A stretch of 41,455 nt of DNA from Candidatus Uhrbacteria bacterium. Lineage in GTDB: Bacteria; Patescibacteriota; Patescibacteriia; SG8-24. This document shows positions 26,074 through 35,396 of the stretch, piece by piece; the first letter of the stretch is position 1, and every line of letters starts with the position of its first letter. Below the pieces are notes generated by a model. That model ran no database searches. It had not been told where the DNA came from and was given only the letters and a program-made list of their open reading frames with translations. The stretch covers positions 1-41,455 of the forward strand of contig JACQSM010000023.1 in assembly GCA_016205965.1 (NCBI GenBank). The letters run 5' to 3'. The translations under genes were made by a program, and so were the position numbers.

Positions 26074-27282
26074 ATGCCGCTCTTCGACTACATCGCCGCC
26101 GACGCGACCGGCGCAACCTCGCGCGGCGCGGTCGAAGCGGCAACCGCCGAACTCGCCCTTGATACCCTCAAGGATCGCGGGCTCAACGTCCAGTCTTTGG
26201 AAGAAAGGGCGCCGGTGAGTTTTTTTGCCCGCGCTTTGCCGTCCTTCGGCGGCATACCGATCAAAGCGATCGTCATTTTTTCGCGCCAATTTTCGATTCT
26301 GGTCGGTGCCCAGGTGCCGATCGTCGAATCGCTCCGCACCGTCGCCAACCAGACCCAGCACCGGCGCATGCGGGAGATCGTCTTCGACGTCGCCGACGAG
26401 GTCGAGGCAGGCACGCCGCTCTCGACGGCCATGGCCAAGTATCCCGCCGCCTTCAGCGACTTCTTCGTCAACATGATCAAGTCGGGCGAGACGACCGGTC
26501 GTCTCGAGGAGATCATGATCTATCTGGCCGACCAGATGGAGCGCGACTACGACCTGATGACCAAGATCAAGGGCGCCATGATCTATCCGGCCTTCATCAT
26601 GATCGGCCTGGTCGGCGTCGGCTTCGTCATGATGGTTTTCGTCGTGCCCAAGCTGACGGCCGTTCTTCAGGAGTCCGGCGCCCAGCTGCCGCTGCCGACC
26701 AGAATCCTCATCGGCACGAGCAGCTTCTTTCAGCGGTATTGGATTCTCATTCTGGTCGCAGCCGGCGGCGGCGGCGCCGGCCTTCGTGCCTGGACCGCGA
26801 CGCCGGGGGGCAAAAAGATCTGGGATTTCATCAAGCTCAAGGTGCCGGTTTTCGGCGCCCTGTTCCAGCGCATTTACATCGTCCGTTTCACCAGAAGCTT
26901 CTCAACGCTGCTTTCGGGCGGAGTCGAACAGGTTCGCGCCCTTGAGATCAGCGCCGATATCGTCGGCAACGCCACCTATGCCGCCCAGATCCGGGAAACG
27001 GCCAAAGAGGTCTCTGACGGCAACTCGGTGACCACGGTGTTTACCCGTGAAGGCACTATGCCGAAGATGGTTCCGCAGATGATGTCGGTGGGGGAGTCGA
27101 CCGGCCGTTTGCATGAGGTCCTAGCCAAATTGACCGACTTTTATTCGCGCGAGCTCCAAAACCTGGTTACCAACCTGGTGTCGGCCATCGAACCGCTGAT
27201 CATGCTGATCATGGGTCTGGCCGTCGGCGTCATGGTCGCGGCTATCATCTTGCCGATGTACAGCTTGTCGGCGAATTTTTAG
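26074..27282 (+). CDS. pilC: Type IV pilus inner-membrane platform protein PilC (GspF family)
   Basis: FSRQFSILVGAQVPIVESLRTVANQT, FTRSFSTLLSGGVEQVRALEISADIVGN, MSVGESTGRLHEVLAKL. Confidence 0.93.
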   Translation: MPLFDYIAADATGATSRGAVEAATAELALDTLKDRGLNVQSLEERAPVSFFARALPSFGGIPIKAIVIFSRQFSILVGAQVPIVESLRTVANQTQHRRMREIVFDVADEVEAGTPLSTAMAKYPAAFSDFFVNMIKSGETTGRLEEIMIYLADQMERDYDLMTKIKGAMIYPAFIMIGLVGVGFVMMVFVVPKLTAVLQESGAQLPLPTRILIGTSSFFQRYWILILVAAGGGGAGLRAWTATPGGKKIWDFIKLKVPVFGALFQRIYIVRFTRSFSTLLSGGVEQVRALEISADIVGNATYAAQIRETAKEVSDGNSVTTVFTREGTMPKMVPQMMSVGESTGRLHEVLAKLTDFYSRELQNLVTNLVSAIEPLIMLIMGLAVGVMVAAIILPMYSLSANF

Positions 27283-27304
27283 AGCGAACTCTTGACCTTG
27301 GCCG

Positions 27305-27333
27305 TTGTCGTTATCGCATCGTATTGGTACAAT
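27305..27333 (+). promoter_or_regulatory. Candidate pilin promoter TTGTCG-17-TACAAT
   Basis: Hexamers read directly 69 nt upstream of the pilin ATG. Confidence 0.55.
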
Positions 27334-27401
27334 GAATCCGCTGTATTCTGTGGATAACGGACGCACAGCTCATATCCGCAACTCGAAGGGAGGTGTCAAT
27401 C

Positions 27402-27908
27402 ATGAAGAAAACGAATCTTAAAGGTTTCACGCTCATCGAGCTCTTGGTCGTCATCGCGATCATCGGTTTGCTCTCGACTTTGGCCGTCGTCGCTTTGAAC
27501 AGCGCCCGCCAAAAGTCGCGCGACTCCAAACGCGTCGCCGACGTCAAGCAGATCCAGACCGCTCTCGAACTCTACTACGCCGACCAGAACGGCTATCCCG
27601 CCACCGCGACCGCAGAGCTAGGCGATACTGCTTCCAAAAGGCTGTGTGCCGGAACGACTGGTAGCAGTGGTTTCAACACGGCCACCGGTGGCTGCACCGG
27701 TACGGCCACCGTCTACATGGGTCTGGTGCCGAAGGCGCCATTGCCCGCGGACACCGGTTGCGCTGATAACGCTGCCGCTCCGAGTAACAAGTACCTCTAT
27801 ACCCAGACCGGAACCGGTTCGGGTTACACGCTGTCCTTCTGCCTCGGCGGCAAGGTCGGCGATCTCATCGCCGGTGCACACACCGCGGACGCGAACGGCA
27901 TCAACTAA
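27402..27908 (+). CDS. Major type IV pilin (prepilin)
   Basis: Class III signal KGFTLIELLVVIAIIGLLSTLAVVALNSARQKSRDSKRVADVKQIQTALELYY; strong SD AGGGAGGTG. Confidence 0.93.
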   Translation: MKKTNLKGFTLIELLVVIAIIGLLSTLAVVALNSARQKSRDSKRVADVKQIQTALELYYADQNGYPATATAELGDTASKRLCAGTTGSSGFNTATGGCTGTATVYMGLVPKAPLPADTGCADNAAAPSNKYLYTQTGTGSGYTLSFCLGGKVGDLIAGAHTADANGIN

Positions 27909-27954
27909 GTCAGGTTCATTGGCGCGCCGATGAAGCTGGCTTCGCCATGAAGCC

Positions 27955-27991
27955 AACCGACAACCCCTGTAAAGGGGTTGTTGGTTTTTTT
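27955..27991 (+). terminator. Strong intrinsic terminator after pilin
   Basis: AACCGACAACCCCT-GTAA-AGGGGTTGTTGGTTTTTTT. Confidence 0.85.
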
Positions 27992-28033
27992 GAGGGTGGT
28001 CTTGGATGAAAGGCGGTGGTAAGATTGCTGCAT

Positions 28034-28816
28034 ATGAGCCTCATTTACGCCTTCGGCTTCGTCCTCGGCGCCGTCATCGGCAGTTTTCTTTCGGCGGCTA
28101 TTTGGCGGATGCATGTCGGCGAAAGTCTGGCCCGGGGCCGTTCCAAGTGTCCGCACTGCCGGCATCAACTGGGCGTCAGCGACCTCGTGCCCGTCTTCAG
28201 CTATCTGGCGTTGCGGGGCCGGTGCCGCTATTGTTTCAAGCGCATCCATCCGGCCTATTTTTTCATCGAGCTGGCCACGGGGCTGGCCTTCGTGCTGGTG
28301 CTGGCGGCGACCGCCGCCGATCTTGAAACGGCCCAGTCGATTCGCGTCCTGGCGCCGCTGATGTTTCGCTGGGCGCTGGCTGCGGTACTGATGTTGTTGT
28401 TCGTCTATGATCTCCTGTATCTGTTGGTGCCCCGCGATGTCGCCTTAGTGGCCGCTGCCGTCGCCTTCGTCGGCAATGCCGCCCAGGGCGGACGGCCGAC
28501 GTCGTATCTCTTGGGGGCGCTCTTGGCCGGCGGATTTTTTTATGCGCAGTACGCCTTTTCGAAGGGCCGCTGGATCGGCTCGGGCGATATTTTTTTGGGG
28601 CTGTTCATGGGTGCGGCGCTGGGTGCCGAGCTGACGTTGTTGGCCATGTTCCTGGCCTACGTTTCTGGCGCGGCCGTCGGTTTGCTGCTCATGGCCCGGG
28701 GCCGGGCGACCATGAAGACCCAGGTGCCTTTCGGCACCTTTCTGATGGCGGCGACGTTCGTCTCGATGCTCTACGGCGACGGCATCATCGCCTGGTACGT
28801 CGCGCAATTGCTATGA
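28034..28816 (+). CDS. pilD: Prepilin peptidase (A24 family)
   Basis: GAVIGSFLSAAIWRM, CPHCRHQLGVSDLVPVFSYLALRGRCRYC, GSGDIFLGLFMGAALG. Confidence 0.93.
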   Translation: MSLIYAFGFVLGAVIGSFLSAAIWRMHVGESLARGRSKCPHCRHQLGVSDLVPVFSYLALRGRCRYCFKRIHPAYFFIELATGLAFVLVLAATAADLETAQSIRVLAPLMFRWALAAVLMLLFVYDLLYLLVPRDVALVAAAVAFVGNAAQGGRPTSYLLGALLAGGFFYAQYAFSKGRWIGSGDIFLGLFMGAALGAELTLLAMFLAYVSGAAVGLLLMARGRATMKTQVPFGTFLMAATFVSMLYGDGIIAWYVAQLL

Positions 28817-29433
28817 CACCGTCCCGCCGACCGGCCGGCCGCATGCCCGGCTTCACGTTGATCGAAATGCTCATCTCGCTGGCGATATTTTCGGTCGTCA
28901 CCGGTTTCACCGTCGCCAACTTCCGGCGCGGCGGCCAAAGTGACGAGCTGCGCCTGGCGGCCGACAACGTCGCCAGCGCCATCCGAAAGGCCCAGACGTT
29001 CGCCCTCTCGGGCGAGACCGCCTACGTCTGCAGCACGACGCTGGCGATCTGCAATCCGAACGTCGGCGGCAGCTGCGCCGGCGGCAGCTGCGGCAAGACC
29101 CTGCCCAAAGGCTTCGGCATCCATCTTTCGAGCGCGAGCGGCGATGCGCATACGATGGCGTTTTTTGCCGATACCGACGGCGACCGGCTTTACGATGCCG
29201 GCGAAACCATCTCGAGCCAGGGCGTGTCGCCGACTCCCAACGTGTCGGTGTCGTTTCTGGCGCCGATCTCCGGCTCCGTTCTCGACATCGTCTTCGTCCC
29301 GCCGAAACCTCGGACGTATTTCAATGACGCCGCCGCCGATGCCGTCGCCACCGTCACGCTCCAGCTGCGCGGCACCGGCCAGGCCAAGAGCGTCAAAGTC
29401 AACAAAGTTTCCGGGCAGATCAGCGTTGAATGA
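28813..29433 (+). CDS. GspH/FimT-like pseudopilin
   Basis: PGFTLIEMLISLAIFSVVTGFTVANF; ATGA overlap with pilD. Confidence 0.88.
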   Translation: MTPSRRPAGRMPGFTLIEMLISLAIFSVVTGFTVANFRRGGQSDELRLAADNVASAIRKAQTFALSGETAYVCSTTLAICNPNVGGSCAGGSCGKTLPKGFGIHLSSASGDAHTMAFFADTDGDRLYDAGETISSQGVSPTPNVSVSFLAPISGSVLDIVFVPPKPRTYFNDAAADAVATVTLQLRGTGQAKSVKVNKVSGQISVE

Positions 29434-29440
29434 CGCCGTT

Positions 29441-30058
29441 ATGACGAAGAACCGCGTCTTGCACGGCCAAAGCATGCTCGAGGCCCTCGTCGCCATCGGC
29501 ATCATCATGACGGCGGTCTCGTCGGCGCTGACGCTCATCACGAGTTCGGTCAGCGCCGAGAAAGAGAGCGAGACCGGCATCGTCGGCGTCAATCTTGCCC
29601 GCGAGGGGATCGAGGTCAGCCGTAACATCCGCGATTCCAACTGGCTGGCCGGCCAGCCTTTCGACGACGGCCTGTTCGGCGCCGGTCTGGATTACACCGC
29701 CGCTCCGGTGTTCGATCCGGCGGCGAACGCCTGGCAGATGTCATTCGTTCCCCAAACGATCGGGGACGACGGCGCCGTCGTCTATCGCTCCACCGGCGCG
29801 GCGGGCGGTTCGACCGTCGGACTCTTCATCCAGGCGGCTGTTCAGCCCGGCAGTTCGGTGAAAACCGTCTTCCGCCGCCTGTTGACGCTCGATGCCGTCT
29901 GCGCCGATGTCGATGGCGCGGTCACCGGCGCCGTCGTCAGCGGAACCGCCTGCCCTTTCAAGAAGGTCGGCGTTCGGATCCGTTCGGCGGTGCAGTGGCG
30001 CCTCGCCGGACGCGTCCGTACCGTGACCGCCGAAGAAACCGTCTATGACTGGAAATAA
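29441..30058 (+). CDS. PilV/GspI-like pseudopilin
   Basis: HGQSMLEALVAIGIIMTAVSSALTL; start at 29441 within the larger tracked ORF. Confidence 0.8.
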   Translation: MTKNRVLHGQSMLEALVAIGIIMTAVSSALTLITSSVSAEKESETGIVGVNLAREGIEVSRNIRDSNWLAGQPFDDGLFGAGLDYTAAPVFDPAANAWQMSFVPQTIGDDGAVVYRSTGAAGGSTVGLFIQAAVQPGSSVKTVFRRLLTLDAVCADVDGAVTGAVVSGTACPFKKVGVRIRSAVQWRLAGRVRTVTAEETVYDWK

Positions 30059-30668
30059 GCGCGCCGAAGCCGCCGGTTTTTCGCTGATGGAGCTCCTGGT
30101 CGTCCTGGGGATTTTTTCGACGGTGGTGGTTTCGGCCTCCGACATTTTTTTGTCGGCCAACAAGGCCCAGCGCAAGATCGCGGCCCTCGAGCGGGCCCAG
30201 TCCGATGCCCGTTTCACCCTCGAGGCGGTGACGCGCGAGGTCCGCGGCGGCCGCATCGATTGGCAGTATTATGTCGATAATTCGATTTCTCTGACCGGTC
30301 CGGTCGAGATTTTAGCGCTGCGCGACGGCACCGACGCCCCGATCGTGTTTCATCGGAGCGACGCCGGCAATGCGTCGTATTGCCCGGATGCCGCCAGTAC
30401 GCCGTGCCTGCTCGTGACGCTCGGAACGCCGGGCGTCGACCAGCCGGCCCCGCTGACGCCCAAGGGCGTGACGGCCCAAAACGTTAAGTTTTACGTCGCG
30501 CCGGCCGCCGATCCGTCGTCTTTCAATCCGGCCGCCGGCACCTACGCCTCCAACGGCCAGCCGCGGGTCACGACGGTGCTGGTGCTCAAGTCGACCGAGC
30601 AGCGGGCGATCGAGGGCGCGGTCGTCTACGCCCAGACGACGTCTTCGAGCCGATGGTATCCGCGATGA
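30045..30668 (+). CDS. PilW/GspJ-like pseudopilin
   Basis: AAGFSLMELLVVLGIFSTVVVSASDIFLSA. Confidence 0.85.
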   Translation: MTGNKRAEAAGFSLMELLVVLGIFSTVVVSASDIFLSANKAQRKIAALERAQSDARFTLEAVTREVRGGRIDWQYYVDNSISLTGPVEILALRDGTDAPIVFHRSDAGNASYCPDAASTPCLLVTLGTPGVDQPAPLTPKGVTAQNVKFYVAPAADPSSFNPAAGTYASNGQPRVTTVLVLKSTEQRAIEGAVVYAQTTSSSRWYPR

Positions 30669-31489
30669 GTATGGAGATGCGCAATCCGCAATCCGCCTCC
30701 CGTCGATCGGCCGCCTCACCGGGCACGGTCCTGCTTCTCGCCATCCTGGTCATGACGGCCGTGGTGACGACCTCGGTCGGGCTTTCGTCGCTGATCATGA
30801 GCTCGCTGCGGCAGTCGCGCGCCATCGACAGCTCGATCATGGGCTATTATGCCGCCGAATCGGGAGCCGAGGATGCGCTGTACTATGCCCGCAGGCTGGG
30901 TACACTGCCGGCCGACGTGGCGGCGCCGGTCGCGCTCGGCAACGGCGCCGCCTGGACCCGCGACGTCAGCGGCACCGAGCAGGTGATCTTCGCCAACGTG
31001 CCCGAAGATTCGTTCGTGCACCTCGACCTCTTCGATCCCGACAACGAGACGACGGCCCCGTGCATTGCCCGGGTCCAGGTCGATTGGGACCCCGGCAACG
31101 GCGCCGCCCTTCGGACGACCTTGATGCCATGGAGCCCCGGTTCGCCGTTCAACTGGGATCAGAACGCCGTCACTACCAATTACGCCGGCGGCAGCATCTC
31201 GATTCCGCTCGACCAGACCAAGCTTTACGCGTTGCGACTGCGCGCCCTGCATGCTACTTTGACCGACGTCAGCATCACCGCTTACGGTCCGGCGAACTCC
31301 TGCAGTTCCGGCGAAGAGATCAAGCCGCTGCCCGGCCGCGTCTCGATCGACTCCATCGGCGAATTCGGGTCGTCCCGGCAGCGCCTGAACGTGACCCTGC
31401 CGCGGCGCACGCCGCTCTCGGGCGTCTACGATTTCGTCATCTTCAGCGAGTGCTCGCTCGTCAAAGGCGGAACCATCAGCTGCCCTTAG
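30665..31489 (+). CDS. PilX/GspK-like pilus component
   Basis: SPGTVLLLAILVMTAVVTTSVGLSSLIMSSLRQSRAIDSSIMGYYAAESGAEDALY; ATGA overlap. Confidence 0.75.
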   Translation: MSMEMRNPQSASRRSAASPGTVLLLAILVMTAVVTTSVGLSSLIMSSLRQSRAIDSSIMGYYAAESGAEDALYYARRLGTLPADVAAPVALGNGAAWTRDVSGTEQVIFANVPEDSFVHLDLFDPDNETTAPCIARVQVDWDPGNGAALRTTLMPWSPGSPFNWDQNAVTTNYAGGSISIPLDQTKLYALRLRALHATLTDVSITAYGPANSCSSGEEIKPLPGRVSIDSIGEFGSSRQRLNVTLPRRTPLSGVYDFVIFSECSLVKGGTISCP

Positions 31490-31497
31490 ATTATTCA

Positions 31498-31552
31498 GGA
31501 GGGCGGCCTTCAGGCCGCCAGCGTCAGACGGGCGGGCTGAAGGCCGCCCTCC
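31498..31552. repeat. Compound palindrome, second copy of the GGAGGGC[A/G]GCCTT family
   Basis: GGAGGGCGGCCTTCAGGCCGCC and inverse GGCGGGCTGAAGGCCGCCCTCC (1 mismatch). Confidence 0.88.
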
Positions 31553-31558
31553 AAAACC

Positions 31559-33625
31559 ATGACCAAAGCCCAGGCCAAGGAGCGCGTCGCCAAGCTCCGA
31601 CAGGTCATCGATCACCACCGCTATCTCTATCACGTGTTCGACCGCCAGGAGATCTCCGAGGCGGCTCTTGATTCGTTGAAGCATGAGCTCTATCGGCTCG
31701 AGCAGCGATTTCCCGAGCTGATCACGCCCGATTCGCCGACCCAGCGCGTCGGCGGCAAGCCCCTGGAGCAATTTTCGAAGGTCACCCATGCGGCCCCGAT
31801 GCTCTCGATGGAGGACGTTTTTTCGCCCGAAGAACTGGCTGCCTGGCGCGACCGGCTGGCCAACTATCTGGGACGCGAACTCGGCGGTTTTTACGCCGAA
31901 ATAAAGATGGACGGCCTGGCGGTTTCACTGGTCTATCGCGACGGGGTTTTGGCGGGAGGCGCGACCCGCGGCGACGGACGGGTGGGGGAGGACGTGCTGA
32001 TGAATCTTAAAACCATCGAAGCGATCCCTCTGACGTTGCGCGTACCGGAGGAAAAAGAGATCTCCGCATTCCTGAAAGAGTTCGGCGACGGCATCGACGA
32101 GAAAGTCTTTCGCGCCGCCGTCACCGGACACCGGGGCAGAATCGAAGTCCGAGGCGAGGCCTTCATGCGCAAAAAAGTTTTTGACGCCCTGAACCGCGAA
32201 CAAGAGAAGGCCGGATTGCCGCCGTTCGCCAATCCGCGCAACGCCTCGGCCGGCAGCATCCGCCAGCTCGACTCAAGCATCACCCGGGCGCGGCATCTCG
32301 ACTTTTACGGCTATGCGCTGCTCGGCGATTTCGGTCTGTCGACGCATGAGCAGGCGCACGAGGCCATGAAACTTCTGGGGGTGCCGGTGAACCCGTTGAA
32401 CCGCCGCGCCGCCGACCTTGGCGAGGTCGAGAAGTACCACCGGGAGATCGGCCTGAAGCGCCCGCAGCTCGAATATTGGACCGATGGCGCGGTCGTCGTG
32501 GTCAACGACGACAAGCTGTTCGAACGCCTGGGCGTGGTTGGCAAGACGCCGCGCGGCATCGTCGCCTATAAGTTTCCGGCCGAGCAGGCGACGACCGTGG
32601 TCGAAGACGTCCGAGTCCAGGTCGGCCGGACCGGCGTGCTGACGCCGGTGGCCGTCATGCGGCCGGTGTTCGTCGCCGGCACCACCGTGATGCACGCGAC
32701 CTTGCATAACATGGATGAAATCGATCGGCTCGGTTTGAAGATCGGCGACACCGTCATCATCGAAAAGGCCGGCGACGTCATTCCCAAGGTCGTCAAAGTG
32801 CTGGCCGAAGCCCGGACCGGCAAGGAGAAGGCGTTTCACATGCCCAAGAAGTGTCCGGAATGCGGCGCCGCCGTGGTTCGGCGAGCCGGCGAAGTCGCCC
32901 ATGTCTGTCCCAACAAAAATTGCCCGGCCCAGTCGCTCGGCCGCGTCCTTCATGTCGTTTCGCGCGGCGCTTTCGACATGCAGGGGCTGGGCGACAAGAT
33001 CATCGAGCGGTTTCTGGAAGAAGGACTGATCCGCGACGCCGCCGACCTGTTCACCTTGCGCAAAGAAGATATTGCCAAGCTTGAGCGTTTCGGCGATCTC
33101 TCGGCGACGAACGTCATCGACACGATTCATGCGAGGAAATCGTTGCCGCTCTGGCGTTTCATCTACGCCCTCGGCATCCGCCATATCGGCGGCGAGACGG
33201 CCATCGATCTGGCCGACCGTTTTCATGACATCGCCGCGCTCCGCAAAGCGAGCCTCGAAGAATTGACGGCCGTCGATAATGTCGGGCCGGTCATGGCCGA
33301 GAGCCTCCGCGGCTGGTTCGACGATCCCGAGAACGCCGCCTTCGTCGACAAGCTCTTGCGTCATGTTGTGATCGAACGGCCCAAGGCCAAGTCCAAAGGT
33401 CCGCTCTCGGGCCAGAGCTTCGTCCTCACCGGCACGCTTGAAAGCATGTCGCGGGACGAGGCGGCCGACCGCATTCGCGAGCTCGGCGGCAGCGTTTCCG
33501 AAGCGGTCGGCAAGAAGACGAGCTATGTCGTGGTCGGCGCCGATCCGGGCTCGAAATTCGAAAAAGCCAAGAAACTCAAAGTGCCCATCTTGAATGAGAA
33601 GGAGTTTCTGGCTATCGTGAAGTAG
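31559..33625 (+). CDS. ligA: NAD-dependent DNA ligase
   Basis: IKMDGLAVSLVYRDGVL, CPECG...CPNKNCPAQ zinc finger, C-terminal BRCT (FVLTGTLESMSRDEA). Confidence 0.97.
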   Translation: MTKAQAKERVAKLRQVIDHHRYLYHVFDRQEISEAALDSLKHELYRLEQRFPELITPDSPTQRVGGKPLEQFSKVTHAAPMLSMEDVFSPEELAAWRDRLANYLGRELGGFYAEIKMDGLAVSLVYRDGVLAGGATRGDGRVGEDVLMNLKTIEAIPLTLRVPEEKEISAFLKEFGDGIDEKVFRAAVTGHRGRIEVRGEAFMRKKVFDALNREQEKAGLPPFANPRNASAGSIRQLDSSITRARHLDFYGYALLGDFGLSTHEQAHEAMKLLGVPVNPLNRRAADLGEVEKYHREIGLKRPQLEYWTDGAVVVVNDDKLFERLGVVGKTPRGIVAYKFPAEQATTVVEDVRVQVGRTGVLTPVAVMRPVFVAGTTVMHATLHNMDEIDRLGLKIGDTVIIEKAGDVIPKVVKVLAEARTGKEKAFHMPKKCPECGAAVVRRAGEVAHVCPNKNCPAQSLGRVLHVVSRGAFDMQGLGDKIIERFLEEGLIRDAADLFTLRKEDIAKLERFGDLSATNVIDTIHARKSLPLWRFIYALGIRHIGGETAIDLADRFHDIAALRKASLEELTAVDNVGPVMAESLRGWFDDPENAAFVDKLLRHVVIERPKAKSKGPLSGQSFVLTGTLESMSRDEAADRIRELGGSVSEAVGKKTSYVVVGADPGSKFEKAKKLKVPILNEKEFLAIVK

Positions 33626-33629
33626 ATCT

Positions 33630-33920
33630 ATGTCCCTGACTCCGGCAGACATCTCCGGCATCGCCAAACTAGCCCGTTTGGAGCTATCCGAGGACGAGGC
33701 TGAAACCTTCCGGCACCAGCTGTCGTCGATTCTCAAATTCGTCGATAAGCTGGCCGAAGTGAAGACCGACGACGTCGAGCCCATGAGCCATGTCGTCCCG
33801 GTGCACAACGTCTGGCGAACGGATGAGGCCGAGCCGTGTTCGCCGGCGACTCGCGATGCCGTCGTTAAGGCTTTCCCCGATAAGGAAGGCGAGCTGCTCA
33901 AGGTGAAATCGGTGTTTTGA
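33630..33920 (+). CDS. gatC: Asp/Glu-tRNA amidotransferase subunit C
   Basis: ADISGIAKLARLELSEDEAETF, LSSILKFVDKLAEVKTDDVEPMSHV. Confidence 0.93.
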   Translation: MSLTPADISGIAKLARLELSEDEAETFRHQLSSILKFVDKLAEVKTDDVEPMSHVVPVHNVWRTDEAEPCSPATRDAVVKAFPDKEGELLKVKSVF

Positions 33921-33922
33921 GT

Positions 33923-35386
33923 ATGGAATTGCACGAGCTTTCACTGACCGAAGCGGCCAAAGGGTTGGCGGCCAAGACCTTCTCCTCGCGCGAAATGACC
34001 GAGGCGGTTTTGCGGCGCGCTGCGGCGAAAAATGCCACGACCCATGCGTATGTGCTATTGACCGAAGACGAAGCCCTGCGCCAGGCCGATGAAGCCGACC
34101 ATCGCCGCGCCAGACAAGGAGAGCAATCGCCTCTGGACGGCGTGCCGATCGCGGTCAAAGACAACATTTTGGTCGCCGGCGTACCGGCCACGGCCGGTTC
34201 GAACATCATCAAAGACTACGTCGCGCCCTACGACGCCACGGTGGTGGCGCGGTTGCGCCGAGCCGGTGCCGTCATCGTCGGCAAGACCAACATGGACGAG
34301 TTCGCCATGGGTTCGTCGAGCGAGACCTCCTGCCACGGCGTGACCCGCAACCCCTGGGACGCCGAGAAAATTCCCGGCGGCTCCTCCGGCGGTTCGGCCG
34401 CCGCCGTGGCCGAAGGCTCGGCGATCGCCGCGCTGGGCTCGGACACCGGCGGCTCGATCCGCCAACCGGCGGCCATGTGCGGCGTCGTCGGCCTCAAGCC
34501 GACCTACGGCCGCGTTTCGCGCTACGGCCTGATCGCCATGGCCTCGAGCCTCGACCAGATCGGCCCGATCACCAAGACGGTCGACGATGCCGCCGCCATG
34601 CTCGGCGCCATCGAAGGGCAGGACCCGATGGACTCGACCAGCCTGCCGCTCGCGGCCGAGTCCAAGCTGCCCGAGAAGTTGCCGGCCAAGATCAAAGGCT
34701 TGCGCGTCGGGTTGCCCAAAGAATATTTCGTCGGCGGCATGGAACCGGGCGTGGAAGCCGCGATCAAGGAAGCGATCGAAACCTTGCGCGGCCTCGGCGC
34801 CGATATCAAGGAAATTTCGCTGCCGCACGCCGAGTACGCCCTCGCCGTCTATTACGTGCTCATGCCGTCGGAAGTCAGCGCCAACCTGTCCCGCTTCGAC
34901 GGTATTCGTTACGGCCATCGCGTGGCCGGCGCCAGCCTCGAGGAAACCTATCGCAAGTCGCGCGGCGCCGGTTTCGGCCGCGAGGTGCGCCGCCGCATCA
35001 TGCTCGGCACCTACGCCCTCTCGGCCGGCTACTACGACGCCTATTATCTGAAAGCGCTCAAAGTCCGCAAGCTGATCGCCAACGACTTCGCCCAGGCGTT
35101 CACCGAAGTCGATTGCATCCTGACGCCGACGTCGCCGATTCCGGCCTGGAACCTGGGCGAAAAGGTGGACGATCCGTTGTCGATGTACTTGGCCGACATC
35201 TACACCGTGTCGGTCAACGTCGCCGGCGTGCCGGCGATCAGCCTGCCCTGCGGATTCTCGGCCGGGCTGCCGGTCGGCTTGCAGCTGATCGGCCGCCATT
35301 TCGACGAGAAGACCATTTTGTCCGCGGCCAAAGCCTACGAGGCCGCCGCCGACTGGCGCGCGAAAAATCCATTACCGACAAACTGA
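33923..35386 (+). CDS. gatA: Asp/Glu-tRNA amidotransferase subunit A
   Basis: VPIAVKDNILVAG, GGSSGGSAAAVAEGSAIAALGSDTGGSIRQPA. Confidence 0.96.
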   Translation: MELHELSLTEAAKGLAAKTFSSREMTEAVLRRAAAKNATTHAYVLLTEDEALRQADEADHRRARQGEQSPLDGVPIAVKDNILVAGVPATAGSNIIKDYVAPYDATVVARLRRAGAVIVGKTNMDEFAMGSSSETSCHGVTRNPWDAEKIPGGSSGGSAAAVAEGSAIAALGSDTGGSIRQPAAMCGVVGLKPTYGRVSRYGLIAMASSLDQIGPITKTVDDAAAMLGAIEGQDPMDSTSLPLAAESKLPEKLPAKIKGLRVGLPKEYFVGGMEPGVEAAIKEAIETLRGLGADIKEISLPHAEYALAVYYVLMPSEVSANLSRFDGIRYGHRVAGASLEETYRKSRGAGFGREVRRRIMLGTYALSAGYYDAYYLKALKVRKLIANDFAQAFTEVDCILTPTSPIPAWNLGEKVDDPLSMYLADIYTVSVNVAGVPAISLPCGFSAGLPVGLQLIGRHFDEKTILSAAKAYEAAADWRAKNPLPTN

Positions 35387-35396
35387 CCGTTTTATT

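Noticed and set aside
30677-30705. Short direct repeat GCAATCCGCAATCCGC at the PilX-like N-terminus
   Set aside because: Only about two 7-bp units; most likely low-complexity sequence near an uncertain start codon.
32273-33934. 553-aa minus-strand ORF
   Set aside because: Antisense to ligA/gatC; shadow ORF.
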